Source: DRTC01 sp964521025
Lineage (GTDB): Bacteria; Cloacimonadota; Cloacimonadia; Cloacimonadales; TCS61
DNA: 64,000 nt
NCBI GenBank assembly: GCA_964521025.1
Contig: CAZFPK010000005.1
Location: 46,986-110,985, forward strand
Direction of reading: 5' to 3'
Shown one piece after another: positions 51,204 to 60,165 of the stretch (its first letter is position 1; every line of letters starts with the position of its first letter). The position numbers and the translations under genes were made by a program. The notes beneath the pieces are model-generated. The model had not been told where the DNA came from and did not search any database. It was given only the letters and a program-made list of their open reading frames with translations.

Positions 51204-51623
51204 ATGGGACTAATTTATGCCAAATTAGATTTAATCAGTGCCGGCGATAGGGAATTATTCCGCAAAGGCTACATCAAAGAGAAAGATATAAAAAAGGAAA
51301 CCGTAAAAGCTTTAGTAGATAGTGGTGCATATATGATGTGCATAAATGAACATTTACACAATCAACTCGATTTACCGATAGTTGATTATCAAGAAGCAGA
51401 ATTAGCAGACGGAAGTATCAGGAAAGTTCCTGTTGTAGGTCCATTAATCGTTAACTTTGAAAATAGAACTACGAGTTGTAATGCTCTTGTTTTACCGGGA
51501 GAATCGGAAGTTTTGCTGGGTTCTATCCCGATGGAGGATCTGGATGTTGTTATGGTTCCGCAAAAACAGACGATTGCTGTGAATCCTCATTCTCCTTATA
51601 TGGCGAAGAAGAAGATAAAATAA
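51204..51623 (+). CDS. Retropepsin-like aspartic protease, copy 2
   Basis: 139 residues, motif A-L-V-D39-S-G-A-Y, followed by 'VLLGSIPMEDLDVVMVPQKQTIAVNP'. Closest in the window to copy 1 at 23355 (same C-terminal Q-T-x-x-V-N-P-x-S-P). A KxG-rich insert (residues 12-35) precedes the active site. It starts with ATG after GGGAGGAAGAA, so it has its own strong ribosome site, and stands between the hydratase and the biotin carboxylase. Confidence 0.85.
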   Translation: MGLIYAKLDLISAGDRELFRKGYIKEKDIKKETVKALVDSGAYMMCINEHLHNQLDLPIVDYQEAELADGSIRKVPVVGPLIVNFENRTTSCNALVLPGESEVLLGSIPMEDLDVVMVPQKQTIAVNPHSPYMAKKKIK

Positions 51624-51643
51624 TTTGAAATTAAGGTATAAAA

Positions 51644-53143
51644 ATGTTCAAAAAAGTATTAATTGCAAATCGTGGCGAGATCGCGATCAGAGTCGCAAAA
51701 GCATGCAAAGAATTGGGAATATCGACAGTCGGAGTTTATTCCGAGATCGATAAAAAATCTCTTCATCTTCGTTTTATGGATGAAAATGTTTGGATCGGTG
51801 ATTCTCCAGCGATTTCCAGTTATTTGAATATCGAAGCGATCCTCGATGCCGCTCGCAAAACAAATTCGGAAGCGATCCATCCGGGATATGGCTTTTTAGC
51901 AGAAAATCAGCTTTTTACAAAAGCCTGTGAAGATGCTGGAATTGTCTTTATCGGACCGAGTTCCAAAACTCTGAATCTCGTTGCTGATAAAGTTGCTTCC
52001 CGGAATACCGTAAAAAAAGTCGGAGTTCCCATCATTCCCGGAATGGAAATGATCAGCACGGATTTGAGCAAATTCAAGGAAGTAGCAAAAGAAGTCGGTT
52101 ACCCGGTAATGGTCAAAGCATCGATGGGCGGCGGCGGAAAGGGAATGCGCGTTGTTTACGATGAGAAAAATCTTGAAAAAAGCATTGCTATCAGTCAGCG
52201 GGAAGCATTGAGTTCGTTTGGTGACGATTCCATTTATTTGGAAAAATACATCGAACAACCGCGTCATATCGAGTTCCAGGTTTTGCGTGATAATTTCGGG
52301 AATTGCGTCCATCTTTTTGAGCGGGAATGTTCCATTCAAAGAAGACATCAGAAGATCATCGAGGAAACTCCTTCTCCCGCTTTAACAGATGAAATCCGTC
52401 AGCAAATGGGAGAAGCAGCCAAAAAAGTGATCGATGCTTCCGATTATACAACAGCCGGAACAGTCGAATTTCTTTTTGATAAGAATAAAAATTTCTATTT
52501 TCTGGAAGTAAATGCTCGAATTCAGGTCGAACATCCGATCACGGAAATGGTAACAGGAGTCGATCTGGTCAGACAGCAGATTTTGATCGCAGCTGGAGAG
52601 AAACTCCAACTTTCGCAAGATCAGATCAAGCAGAACGGACACGCGATCGAAACTCGAATTTATGCGGAAGACCCGGATAATAATTTTGTTCCGTCACCGG
52701 GAAAGATCCATTATCTATCCGAACCGCAAGGTCCGGGAATTCGCATCGATTCCGGAATTTTTACAGGTTGGAATGTCCCGCCGCATTATGATCCGATCTT
52801 ATCCAAACTGATTGTCTGGTCGGAAAATCGCGAGATGACGATCAAAAGAATTGTGGAAACTCTAAAGGATTATTTAATTCTCGGCATTAAAACCAATATC
52901 GGATATTTGAGCAGGATCATCAAAAATGAAAAATTTATCGCAGGAAATTTCGATACGCATTTTATCGATAACAATGAAGAAATTTTACTTCCTCAATACA
53001 AAAATCTTGATCTCGCTCTAATTGGCAGCGCTCTAACAACTAAACTCGGAAACAAAAAAAAGAAGGAAATTCAAATTACGGAATTTTCCCAAAAATCAAC
53101 TCCCTGGCAGGAATTGGGACATTGGGAAATTTGTAGAGAATAA
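51644..53143 (+). CDS. liuD: Biotin carboxylase subunit of the acyl-CoA carboxylase
   Basis: 499 residues: ATP + bicarbonate + biotin carrier -> carboxybiotin. Marks: 'KVLIANRGEIAIRVAKACKELGI' (residues 4-24), ATP-grasp loop 'MVKASMGGGGKGMRVV', 'ECSIQRRHQKIIEETPSP', 'FLEVNARIQVEHPITEMVTGVDLV' (in two parts), and 'GHAIETRIYAEDP'. Unlike most MCC alpha chains it stops before the biotin domain, which is encoded alone at 53248. ATG follows AAGGTATAAAA. Confidence 0.93.
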   Translation: MFKKVLIANRGEIAIRVAKACKELGISTVGVYSEIDKKSLHLRFMDENVWIGDSPAISSYLNIEAILDAARKTNSEAIHPGYGFLAENQLFTKACEDAGIVFIGPSSKTLNLVADKVASRNTVKKVGVPIIPGMEMISTDLSKFKEVAKEVGYPVMVKASMGGGGKGMRVVYDEKNLEKSIAISQREALSSFGDDSIYLEKYIEQPRHIEFQVLRDNFGNCVHLFERECSIQRRHQKIIEETPSPALTDEIRQQMGEAAKKVIDASDYTTAGTVEFLFDKNKNFYFLEVNARIQVEHPITEMVTGVDLVRQQILIAAGEKLQLSQDQIKQNGHAIETRIYAEDPDNNFVPSPGKIHYLSEPQGPGIRIDSGIFTGWNVPPHYDPILSKLIVWSENREMTIKRIVETLKDYLILGIKTNIGYLSRIIKNEKFIAGNFDTHFIDNNEEILLPQYKNLDLALIGSALTTKLGNKKKKEIQITEFSQKSTPWQELGHWEICRE

Positions 53144-53222
53144 AATACAAAATAACTAAAATACTAAAAAAATAAAATGCTAAAATTCTAAAAGACTAAA
53201 ATTTCTAAAAACTACAAAAAAA
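53144..53222. repeat. AT-rich intercistronic repeat arm, copy 5
   Basis: 'CAAAATAACTAAAATACTAA' and 'TGCTAAAATTCTAAAAGACT': left-arm sequence between the biotin carboxylase and its carrier gene. Confidence 0.6.
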
Positions 53223-53247
53223 ATTGAAATGTATTGGAGTTTTAATT

Positions 53248-53739
53248 ATGGAAAAAAAATTTAATTTTCTGGATCAAACTCATAAAGTCAATTTTGAAGA
53301 GAGAGATGAGTTTTACAAATTCCGGATCGATGATGGTCTGGAATACAATGTTTCGAAAGTAGAAGTCGAATCCAACCTGGTTTCATTCAAACATAAAGGA
53401 AAAACTTATCGCGTTTTCTATGCTCTGGAAAAAGATCAGATATTCCTTTCTATCGATGGAGAAAATTATACTCTCCAACTCGAAAGAGATGTCTCTTCCA
53501 AATCAAAATCCGGGAAACAACAAAAAGGTGATAGTGTTGCTTCTCCAATGCCGGGATTACTCGTAAAAATTCCTTTTTCTGCTGGAGATAAAGTCAAAGC
53601 CGGAGAAACACTGGCAATTGTGGAAGCAATGAAAATGCAGAATGAACTTCCTGCTCCGCGAGATGGGATCATCAAAAAAATCAATGGAAAGGAAGGAGAA
53701 CAGGTTGACGCTTTGCAGGTAATCGTGGAATTGGAATAA
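53248..53739 (+). CDS. Biotin carboxyl carrier protein
   Basis: 163 residues from ATG 53248 (TTGGAG upstream); the ATG at 53224-53247 region would only add a poorly supported leader. Residues ~1-85 are a beta-rich BT-like domain; residues 97-163 are the biotinyl domain with K129 in 'VEAMKMQNEL', the site of biotin attachment. It carries the carboxyl group between the enzymes encoded at 51644 and 48210. Confidence 0.92.
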   Translation: MEKKFNFLDQTHKVNFEERDEFYKFRIDDGLEYNVSKVEVESNLVSFKHKGKTYRVFYALEKDQIFLSIDGENYTLQLERDVSSKSKSGKQQKGDSVASPMPGLLVKIPFSAGDKVKAGETLAIVEAMKMQNELPAPRDGIIKKINGKEGEQVDALQVIVELE

Positions 53740-53756
53740 AATATTGGGAGGTTATA

Positions 53757-54113
53757 ATGGGATTAACAAGAATTACAGCGAAAGTTGGAAAAGAAAAAAA
53801 GTCTCAAGAAGTCGATTTCTTGGTCGATAGCGGAGCTACATATTCTCTTCTTCCTGAAAATATTTGGAAAACACTTGGACTAAAGTCTTTTCGAACAATG
53901 AAATTCTCTCTTGCAGACGGAACAACAATTGAAAGGGATATATCGGAAACCCGTTTTGAATATAAAGGTCTTTTTGGAACAACTCAAGTTATTCTTGGAA
54001 AAGGAAATGATGAAGCATTACTCGGAGCCTTTACTCTTGAAGCTTTGGGTTTGATACTGAATCCATTCACACGAGAACTTGTTCCAATGAAAATGATGTT
54101 AGCAAATCTGTAG
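53757..54113 (+). CDS. Retropepsin-like aspartic protease, copy 3
   Basis: 118 residues, motif F-L-V-D24-S-G-A-T-Y-S, then 'DEALLGAFTLEALGLILNP', the second conserved strand of the clan. ATG follows GGGAGGTTATA, 17 bp behind the biotin carrier gene. More like copy 4 (56927) than copies 1 and 2. Confidence 0.86.
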   Translation: MGLTRITAKVGKEKKSQEVDFLVDSGATYSLLPENIWKTLGLKSFRTMKFSLADGTTIERDISETRFEYKGLFGTTQVILGKGNDEALLGAFTLEALGLILNPFTRELVPMKMMLANL

Positions 54114-54128
54114 TATTGGATTTAGAAG

Positions 54129-55541
54129 ATGATAGACAACGAAATATCCAATAAAATAAAAGCAGGTGAATCCGTACTAATCGAATTCAAAAAATCCACT
54201 GCAGAACTGAAAAATGCTCTCGAAGATTTGTGTGCTTTTGCTAATCATAAAGGCGGAACTTTAATATTTGGAATTGATGATAAAGGAAAGATCATCGGTC
54301 AGAAATTTTCCGATACAACGATTAAAAAAGTAACCTCTCAAATTTTGAATCTTATCACTCCTAAAATCTATCCTTTGATCACAACTATTAAAATCGAGAA
54401 TAAATCATTACTTTTGATAGAGTTGGAAAATAATTCCGAAAAACCGTATTTTTATAAAGGAAAGGCATTTAAAAGAGTTGGAACTTCAAATTCATTCCTT
54501 TCATCTTATGAGATCGAGAAATATATTTACGAAAGAGATAACGAAAGATATCGCTGGGAAAGAGGAAAAGTTGGAAAAGATTGGAATCTGATTTCGGAGA
54601 AAAAAGTTAGAGATTTTATCCATAAAGTCAATTTAAATAGAAATTTGAATATCGATTAAAAAGAAGATATCCCGATCATTTTTGAAAAACTGGATCTATT
54701 AAATAACGAAGAAATTATAAAAGCCGGAATTTTAACCTTTGGAGAAAATCCTCAAAAAATTGTCGATATCGCCAACTGTAAATGTGCCAGATTCAAAGGA
54801 TTAAGCAAGTCGGATCAAATTATCGATCTGAAAGTATTTAAGGGAACTCTTTTTGAGCAGATCGATAATGTAGAGAATTTTATCAAAAATCATATCAAAT
54901 TTAAGACCGAACTCACAGAAAAATCCTGGCAGAGAAAAGATGAATGGGAATATCCTCTGATCGCTCTTCGGGAAGCAGTTATTAATGCTCTGATCCATCG
55001 AGATTACAGGGATTTAGCCGAAACAGATATCGCCATTTTTGATGACCGGATCGAAATCTGGAGTGCAAGTAAATTACCTGAAAAAATATCGGTTTCCGAT
55101 CTGTTCAAACCTCATCGTTCGGTTTTGAGAAATCCTACGATTGCAAATCTATTCTTTCTGGCAGGTGAAATCGAAAAATTTGGAACAGGAATTAAGAAGA
55201 TCATAAATGCCTGCCAAGATTATAATATTCCGAATCCGGAATTTGATAATAGTTCTAATGCGTTTTGTGTGATTTTCAGGAAATTTTTAAGTAGAAAAAA
55301 AATCGACGAGTTTACATTGAATTCAAGACAGAAAAAGTTAATTGAATTCATTATAAAAAATAATTTCATAACTAGGAAAAAATATATAAAACTATTTCCT
55401 GATATTTCTATTGAAACTATCAGATTAGATATAAATGATATGATAGATAAAAAAAATCTTATCAAAATTGGGGAAACGAAAGGAGTGAAATATAAATTAT
55501 CACCAAATTACCAAATTATTACCAAATCTAAAAAGTTATGA
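54129..55541 (+). pseudogene. AlbA_2/ATPase regulator interrupted by an in-frame TAA
   Basis: The AlbA_2 domain (54129-54656: 'ESVLIEFKKSTAELKNAL', 'CAFANHKGGTLIFGIDDKGKI') runs to TAA 54657-54659. The same frame then continues for 293 codons with the HATPase_c_4 part ('LREAVINALIHRDYRDLAETD', 'FKPHRSVLRNPTIANLFFLAGEIEKFGTG') and a winged-helix end, to the stop at 55539-55541. So one nonsense codon separates two halves that form a single protein in the intact paralogue at 41738. It could still express both halves separately. ATG start is weakly supported. Confidence 0.85.
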
Positions 55542-55636
55542 TTTAATTTATTTTTAGAGTTGAGAATTTTATAAAAGTTCTTAATTGATTGATATATCTA
55601 AAGTTAGATAATACGGAATTAAAGAGAAATTTTTTG

Positions 55637-55955
55637 ATTATTACCAAATTATTACCAAATTGGGACAGGTATTATCGTTTAAGGAGGAAATAAATTGCCG
55701 AAGTTATGCCGAAGTTGAGAGGGAATAATTATATTGTTTTCGATTCGAGATTATCTCCAAATTATTTCAAAATTTAAATAGTAAATATCTAATCTATCAG
55801 TCTGTAGAATGATCTCAAAATGGTTGATAGTGCTTAATTCAGTTAAATTATAATAAAGGAGAAGATTATTGATTATCTCCAAATTATCTCCAAATCAGGA
55901 TTAGTTTTATCGTTTAAGGAGAAAATAAATTGCTTAAGTTGTGCCGAAGTTGAAA
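55637..55955. repeat. Two imperfect ~83-bp direct repeats with ribosome site and tiny frame
   Basis: 55637-55720 and 55871-55954 align along their whole length. Each has a doubled 'ATTA(CC/TC)CAAA' motif, 'TTATCGTTTAAGGAG', then TTG opening an 8-codon frame ending 'KLCRS' (55695-55718 and 55930-55953). The 500-bp gap 55542-56042 contains nothing else I recognise. Confidence 0.7.
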
Positions 55956-56042
55956 AGAACGCAGAAGTAAAAAAAATAATTGCCATTATAGACTATAAAT
56001 TTAATTTTGAAATCAAATAGAAAAAAATAAGAAGGAGGTTCA

Positions 56043-56822
56043 ATGGATTACAAATATTTGATCGTTGAACAAAAAGAAAAGATTGGTTATATCAAATTCA
56101 ACCGACCCGAAGTTCTCAACGCGGTGAATATTGAGACAGTTCTGGAAGTGGAAAAAGCATTGTTGGATTTCAATAATAAAAAAGAAATCCTGGTTATTAT
56201 TTTAACAGGAGAAGGAAAATCATTCGTTGCCGGTTCGGATATTTCACGGTTATCAAAAATGAATGCTCTCGAAGCGCGTGAATACAGTCAAATCGGACAG
56301 CGAGTTCTGACTTTTATGGAGAATATGGAAAAACCGGTGATCGCTGCTGTTAATGGATTTGCTCTCGGTTCGGGTTGTGAAATTGTGATGGCTTGCGATA
56401 TCAGGATTGCGTCGGAAAAAGCAAAACTCGGTCAACCGGAAGTTAAACTTGGCATCATTCCCGGACACGCAGGTACGCAAAGATTACCAAGATTGGTCGG
56501 AATCGCAAAAGCGAAAGAACTAATCTTTACCGGTGATATCATCGATGCCAATGAAGCAATGAGAATCGGTTTGGTGAATCAGGTTGTCATTCCGGAAACT
56601 TTGATGGAAGCAGCGGAAAATATGGCAAAGAAAATAATTGCAGTTGGTCCGACAGCCGTAAAAGTTTCCAAAACCGTGATCAATCGCGGCATCGATTCCA
56701 ACCTGACAACAGCAAATTCTTATGAAATGGAAACGTTTAGTATGCTCTTCTCAACCGATGAAGCAAAAGAAGGAATGACCGCATTTCTGGAAAAGAGAAA
56801 ACCGGAATGGACAAAAAACTAA
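56043..56822 (+). CDS. crt: Enoyl-CoA hydratase / crotonase
   Basis: 259 residues with both catalytic Glu: 'VNGFALGSGCEIVMACDIRIA' (first) and 'LGQPEVKLGIIPGHAGTQRL' (second), plus the 'GKSFVAGSDISRL' oxyanion loop. It hydrates crotonyl-CoA or similar enoyl-CoA to the 3-hydroxy form. It is the straight-chain partner of the dehydrogenase at 57522 and thiolase at 58868. ATG follows AGAAGGAGGTTCA. Confidence 0.92.
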   Translation: MDYKYLIVEQKEKIGYIKFNRPEVLNAVNIETVLEVEKALLDFNNKKEILVIILTGEGKSFVAGSDISRLSKMNALEAREYSQIGQRVLTFMENMEKPVIAAVNGFALGSGCEIVMACDIRIASEKAKLGQPEVKLGIIPGHAGTQRLPRLVGIAKAKELIFTGDIIDANEAMRIGLVNQVVIPETLMEAAENMAKKIIAVGPTAVKVSKTVINRGIDSNLTTANSYEMETFSMLFSTDEAKEGMTAFLEKRKPEWTKN

Positions 56823-56915
56823 AATGCAAAATAACTAAAATGCTAAAAAACTAAAATAAAAAATTCTATGAATTTTCCTTTTCAGATTTAGTTATTTAAA
56901 ATTTTGGAATTTAAA
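56821..56915. repeat. AT-rich intercistronic inverted repeat, copy 6
   Basis: 'AAAATGCAAAATAACTAAAA' on the left, 'TTTAGTTATTTAAAATTTTG' on the right, nearly reverse complements; between crotonase and the fourth retropepsin-like gene. Confidence 0.65.
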
Positions 56916-56926
56916 GAGGTAATAAA

Positions 56927-57325
56927 ATGGCTATTTTATTTAAGAAACTTAAACTAATTGGTTCAAAAGGAGAAAAAGAATTGGAAGGATTGTTCGATAG
57001 CGGAGCAACATATTCTTGTATCGAAAAGAAACTCGCAAAAAAACTGGAGATATTCACACCTTTATCCTCTTCATTTTCATTAGGAACAGCAAAAAAAGGT
57101 GAACAGGTCGAAGTTAAGGATGCTATCAGATTGGACTTCTATCTTGATAATTATCACTTTTCCGATGAGTTTATGGTCATCCCGGATCTTTCGGAAGATG
57201 TTATTATCGGTGCTTCGACAATGCAAAAGTGGCGTTTTAAACTGGATTTTGATAAAGATGATGTAATCATCGATCCGAGAGTTACAAAACTACGACTTCT
57301 GAAAATGATCATCGAGTTAGACTGA
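56927..57325 (+). CDS. Retropepsin-like aspartic protease, copy 4
   Basis: 132 residues, motif L-F-D24-S-G-A-T-Y-S, followed by 'DVIIGASTMQKWRFKLDFDKDDVIID'. The ASTMQKW strand is typical of retropepsin-like proteins. It starts with ATG after AAAGAGGTAATAAA. AT-rich repeats bracket it on both sides. Confidence 0.86.
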   Translation: MAILFKKLKLIGSKGEKELEGLFDSGATYSCIEKKLAKKLEIFTPLSSSFSLGTAKKGEQVEVKDAIRLDFYLDNYHFSDEFMVIPDLSEDVIIGASTMQKWRFKLDFDKDDVIIDPRVTKLRLLKMIIELD

Positions 57326-57505
57326 AAAGACAGAAATCAAAAAACTAAAATACTAAATGGTAAAATGTTAAATAACTAAAATGCTAAATATCTAAAATCC
57401 AAAATCCTAAAATGAATTTATTTTATTTTTTTTTTGAAATTTTGATTTTTTTAGGTTTATTTTGTTATTTAGAAATTTAGTTTTTTTAGAATTTTAGAAA
57501 TTTAA
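57326..57505. repeat. AT-rich intercistronic inverted repeat, copy 7
   Basis: The longest clean pair of arms: 'AAATAACTAAAATGCTAAAT' units on the left, 'TTTTGTTATTTAGAAATTTA' units on the right, ending just ahead of the AAGGAG of the hydroxyacyl-CoA dehydrogenase gene. Confidence 0.75.
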
Positions 57506-57521
57506 ATTAAAAGGAGAAGTA

Positions 57522-58859
57522 ATGAATTTAAATGAAAGATTACAAAATGTGACAGTAATCGGAGCAGCGGGAAAAATGGGAAGCGGGATTGCAGTTCTCG
57601 TTGCCCAGGAAATGTCCAAACTGAAACTAAAACCGGAAAATAATGATAAGATTTACCGTTTGAATCTTGTCGATATTACGGAAAAAGCTTTAGATGGACT
57701 TCGTAGCTATATGAAGGCTCAACTTATCAAAGCTGCAGAAAAATCAACCGTATCGTTACGAGCGATTTATGCTGAAAGGAAAGACCTTGTCGAAAATGGA
57801 GAGATCATAAACGCTTTTGTGGATGACACTTATGCGCTGATCAATTTCACAACCGATGCTAATATTGCTAAAGATTCCCATCTGGTTTTTGAAGCAATTT
57901 TTGAAAACGAAGAGATCAAGATCAAGGTTCTCAAACAACTGAAAGATATTTGTTCGAATGACACTCTGTTCCTGACAAATACTTCCAGTATTCCGATTTC
58001 ATTTTTGGATAAGGAAGCAGGATTGGGCGGCAGGATCGTTGGTTATCATTTCTACAATCCGCCTGTAATTCAGAAATTAGTGGAAATTATTTATGCAGAT
58101 GATACAACCGATGAATTGAAAGAAATCGGTTTTGAGTTTGGTAAAAGATTGCGTAAAAAATTAGTTCCGGCAGCAGATATTTCCGGTTTTATCGGGAATG
58201 GTCATTTCAGCCGGGATGGACTTTATGCGATGAACAAAGTGGAAGAACTAAAAAATGAATACGGTTTTCACGGTGCTTTATACATTATGAATAAAGTTTC
58301 GCAGGATTTCCTGGTGCGTCCAATGGGAATTTTCCAACTCATCGATTATGTCGGACTCGATGTCTTCCAATCTTTATTGAGAGTGATGCGAACTCATCTC
58401 AAACTCAAACATTTGAATAGCGATCTACTCAATAAATTTATGGATAAAAAGATCGCGGGTGGACAGAATCCGAATGGTTCTCAAAAAGATGGTTTTATCA
58501 AATATGAAAAGAATCGTCCTGCCGGAGTTTACAATATCGAAGAAGGAAAATACCGCATGTTCGATGAAGATTGGGCAAAGGAAATTGATCCGAAAATTAA
58601 TCCAACAAGTGAGAAATTTGCTCCCTGGCGAGTACTTCTAATGGATGCAAACAAAATGGAAAAACTCGAAACTCATTTTAATCATCTAAAAGAAATAAAT
58701 ACATACGGTTCAATTTTAGCACTCGATTTCCTAAAAGCATCTAAAGAAATCGGTGAGAATCTGGTCAAAGACGGAGTCGCAGAATCAGAAAAAGAAGTTA
58801 ATGAAGTCTTGATGAATGGATTCTTCTGGCTTTACGGTCCGATAAATAATTTCATATAA
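57522..58859 (+). CDS. 3-hydroxyacyl-CoA dehydrogenase, extended form
   Basis: 445 residues, against about 285 for typical 3-hydroxybutyryl-CoA dehydrogenase. The N-terminal NAD fold has 'VTVIGAAGKMGSGIAV', the central 'LFLTNTSSIPISFL' and 'GYHFYNPPVIQKLVEII' (catalytic His and Glu). 'PAADISGFIGNGHF' replaces the usual 'PGFIVNR'. A further ~160 residues form a helical tail. It oxidises 3-hydroxyacyl-CoA with NAD+. ATG after AAGGAGAAGT; 8 bp before the thiolase. Confidence 0.87.
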   Translation: MNLNERLQNVTVIGAAGKMGSGIAVLVAQEMSKLKLKPENNDKIYRLNLVDITEKALDGLRSYMKAQLIKAAEKSTVSLRAIYAERKDLVENGEIINAFVDDTYALINFTTDANIAKDSHLVFEAIFENEEIKIKVLKQLKDICSNDTLFLTNTSSIPISFLDKEAGLGGRIVGYHFYNPPVIQKLVEIIYADDTTDELKEIGFEFGKRLRKKLVPAADISGFIGNGHFSRDGLYAMNKVEELKNEYGFHGALYIMNKVSQDFLVRPMGIFQLIDYVGLDVFQSLLRVMRTHLKLKHLNSDLLNKFMDKKIAGGQNPNGSQKDGFIKYEKNRPAGVYNIEEGKYRMFDEDWAKEIDPKINPTSEKFAPWRVLLMDANKMEKLETHFNHLKEINTYGSILALDFLKASKEIGENLVKDGVAESEKEVNEVLMNGFFWLYGPINNFI

Positions 58860-58867
58860 AAGGAGAA

Positions 58868-60112
58868 ATGATGAGTTATTTTAGAAAAAAAATCTATGCC
58901 TGTGCACCATTCTATACAGTCGCGTTAGGAAGTGGTAGAAAGGAATTCCATCCTAAAAAACCAAGACCCGGGATCGAACATTATATCAAAGAAGCAGGTC
59001 TCGGATCGATCGCCCAAATCCAAAACCCGGAAAATATAGATGAAGGTGTGATCGGTAACTTCATTGCTTCCAGATTTTGCAATCAAGGAAATTTAAGTGG
59101 ATTTTTTCCTTATGTACACGAGACTTTTCAATACAAACCTTGCACAAGAGTAGAAGGTGCTTGTGATTCCGGAGGACTTGCTTTAACAACTTCGATTAAA
59201 ACAATTTTGGCAGATATGGCTGATGTAGTTTTATGTATTGGAGTAGAAGTTCAGAATTCGGTGAAAGCCATTTATGGAGCTGATTATTTAGCAGGAGCAA
59301 GTTGGTATTCAAAATCAAGAAAAGACGGGCATGCATATTTTTTTCCAAACCTAAATTCGATTCGAGCTGGAAAATGTTATGACAAATTTGGTAGGAATAA
59401 AATGCGTAACGGTATGGCTCGATGGTATGTAAATGCAATAGAAAATGCAAGAAAAAATCCTGAGTCTCAAGAATATCATAATAAGAATAAATATCTTATG
59501 AAAACTGCTCTAACTCCACCGAATGCCAAAGTTTTTTGTGAATACATCAATGCATTTGATTGTTCAAAAGTTTCGGATGGGGGGGCTGCTATCATTTTTG
59601 CTTCCGAAGAAGGTTTGAAGAAAATCGGAATCGATAAAGAGAATGCTGTGGAAGTCATTGCTTATGCTCAAGTTCAGGATAATTTGACGACACCTCCTCC
59701 GGATTTTACAAAACTTTCGACTTGCGAAGTGGCTGCAAACCATGTATATAAAAGAGCCGGAATTTCAGCCAAAGATCTGAGTGTACTGGAAATTCATGAT
59801 TGTTTCACCATAGCTGGCGTTTTAGCGATGGAAGCAGCCGGTTTTGCAGAATATGGTGAAGGAGCAGATTTCGTTAAAGACGGAAACACAAAATTAGATG
59901 GAGTCATCCCAACCAATACAACCGGCGGTTTGATCGGTTACGGGCATCCGACAGGAGCCACGGGAGTTCGGCAAGCATGCGACATCGTGAAGCAACTATC
60001 TGGAAAATCAGGTGATTGCCAGGTTGAGATAAAATCCGATAGACCTTTTGGCATGCTTTCCAGTATGGGTGGAAATGACAAAACTGTTGTTAATATGATC
60101 TTCAAAAAATAA
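58868..60112 (+). CDS. Thiolase family protein (SCP2 type)
   Basis: 414 residues. Nucleophile C99 in 'RVEGACDSGGLAL', 'EIHDCFTIAGVLAME' and 'GGLIGYGHPTGATGVRQAC' are in place. It cleaves 3-ketoacyl-CoA to acetyl-CoA and a shortened acyl-CoA, and is paired with the hydroxyacyl-CoA dehydrogenase just upstream. It differs from the thiolase at 45047 by a long insert (about residues 115-205, rich in K and N). ATG at 58868 or 58871; AAAGGAG favours the second. Last gene before the terminator. Confidence 0.88.
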   Translation: MMSYFRKKIYACAPFYTVALGSGRKEFHPKKPRPGIEHYIKEAGLGSIAQIQNPENIDEGVIGNFIASRFCNQGNLSGFFPYVHETFQYKPCTRVEGACDSGGLALTTSIKTILADMADVVLCIGVEVQNSVKAIYGADYLAGASWYSKSRKDGHAYFFPNLNSIRAGKCYDKFGRNKMRNGMARWYVNAIENARKNPESQEYHNKNKYLMKTALTPPNAKVFCEYINAFDCSKVSDGGAAIIFASEEGLKKIGIDKENAVEVIAYAQVQDNLTTPPPDFTKLSTCEVAANHVYKRAGISAKDLSVLEIHDCFTIAGVLAMEAAGFAEYGEGADFVKDGNTKLDGVIPTNTTGGLIGYGHPTGATGVRQACDIVKQLSGKSGDCQVEIKSDRPFGMLSSMGGNDKTVVNMIFKK

Positions 60113-60128
60113 TTCAAAACTAACAAAA

Positions 60129-60163
60129 AATGGGACTATTACACAAGTAGTCCCATTATTTTT
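60129..60163 (+). terminator. Rho-independent terminator of the catabolic operon
   Basis: 10-bp stem AATGGGACTA (60129-60138) with TAGTCCCATT (60148-60157), loop TTACACAAG, then ATTTTTCT. It lies 17 bp after the thiolase stop. Confidence 0.92.
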
Positions 60164-60165
60164 CT

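Noticed and set aside
31722..54659. Selenocysteine or stop-codon recoding at the two in-frame stops
   Set aside because: Both are TAA, not TGA, with no nearby hairpin of the SECIS type.
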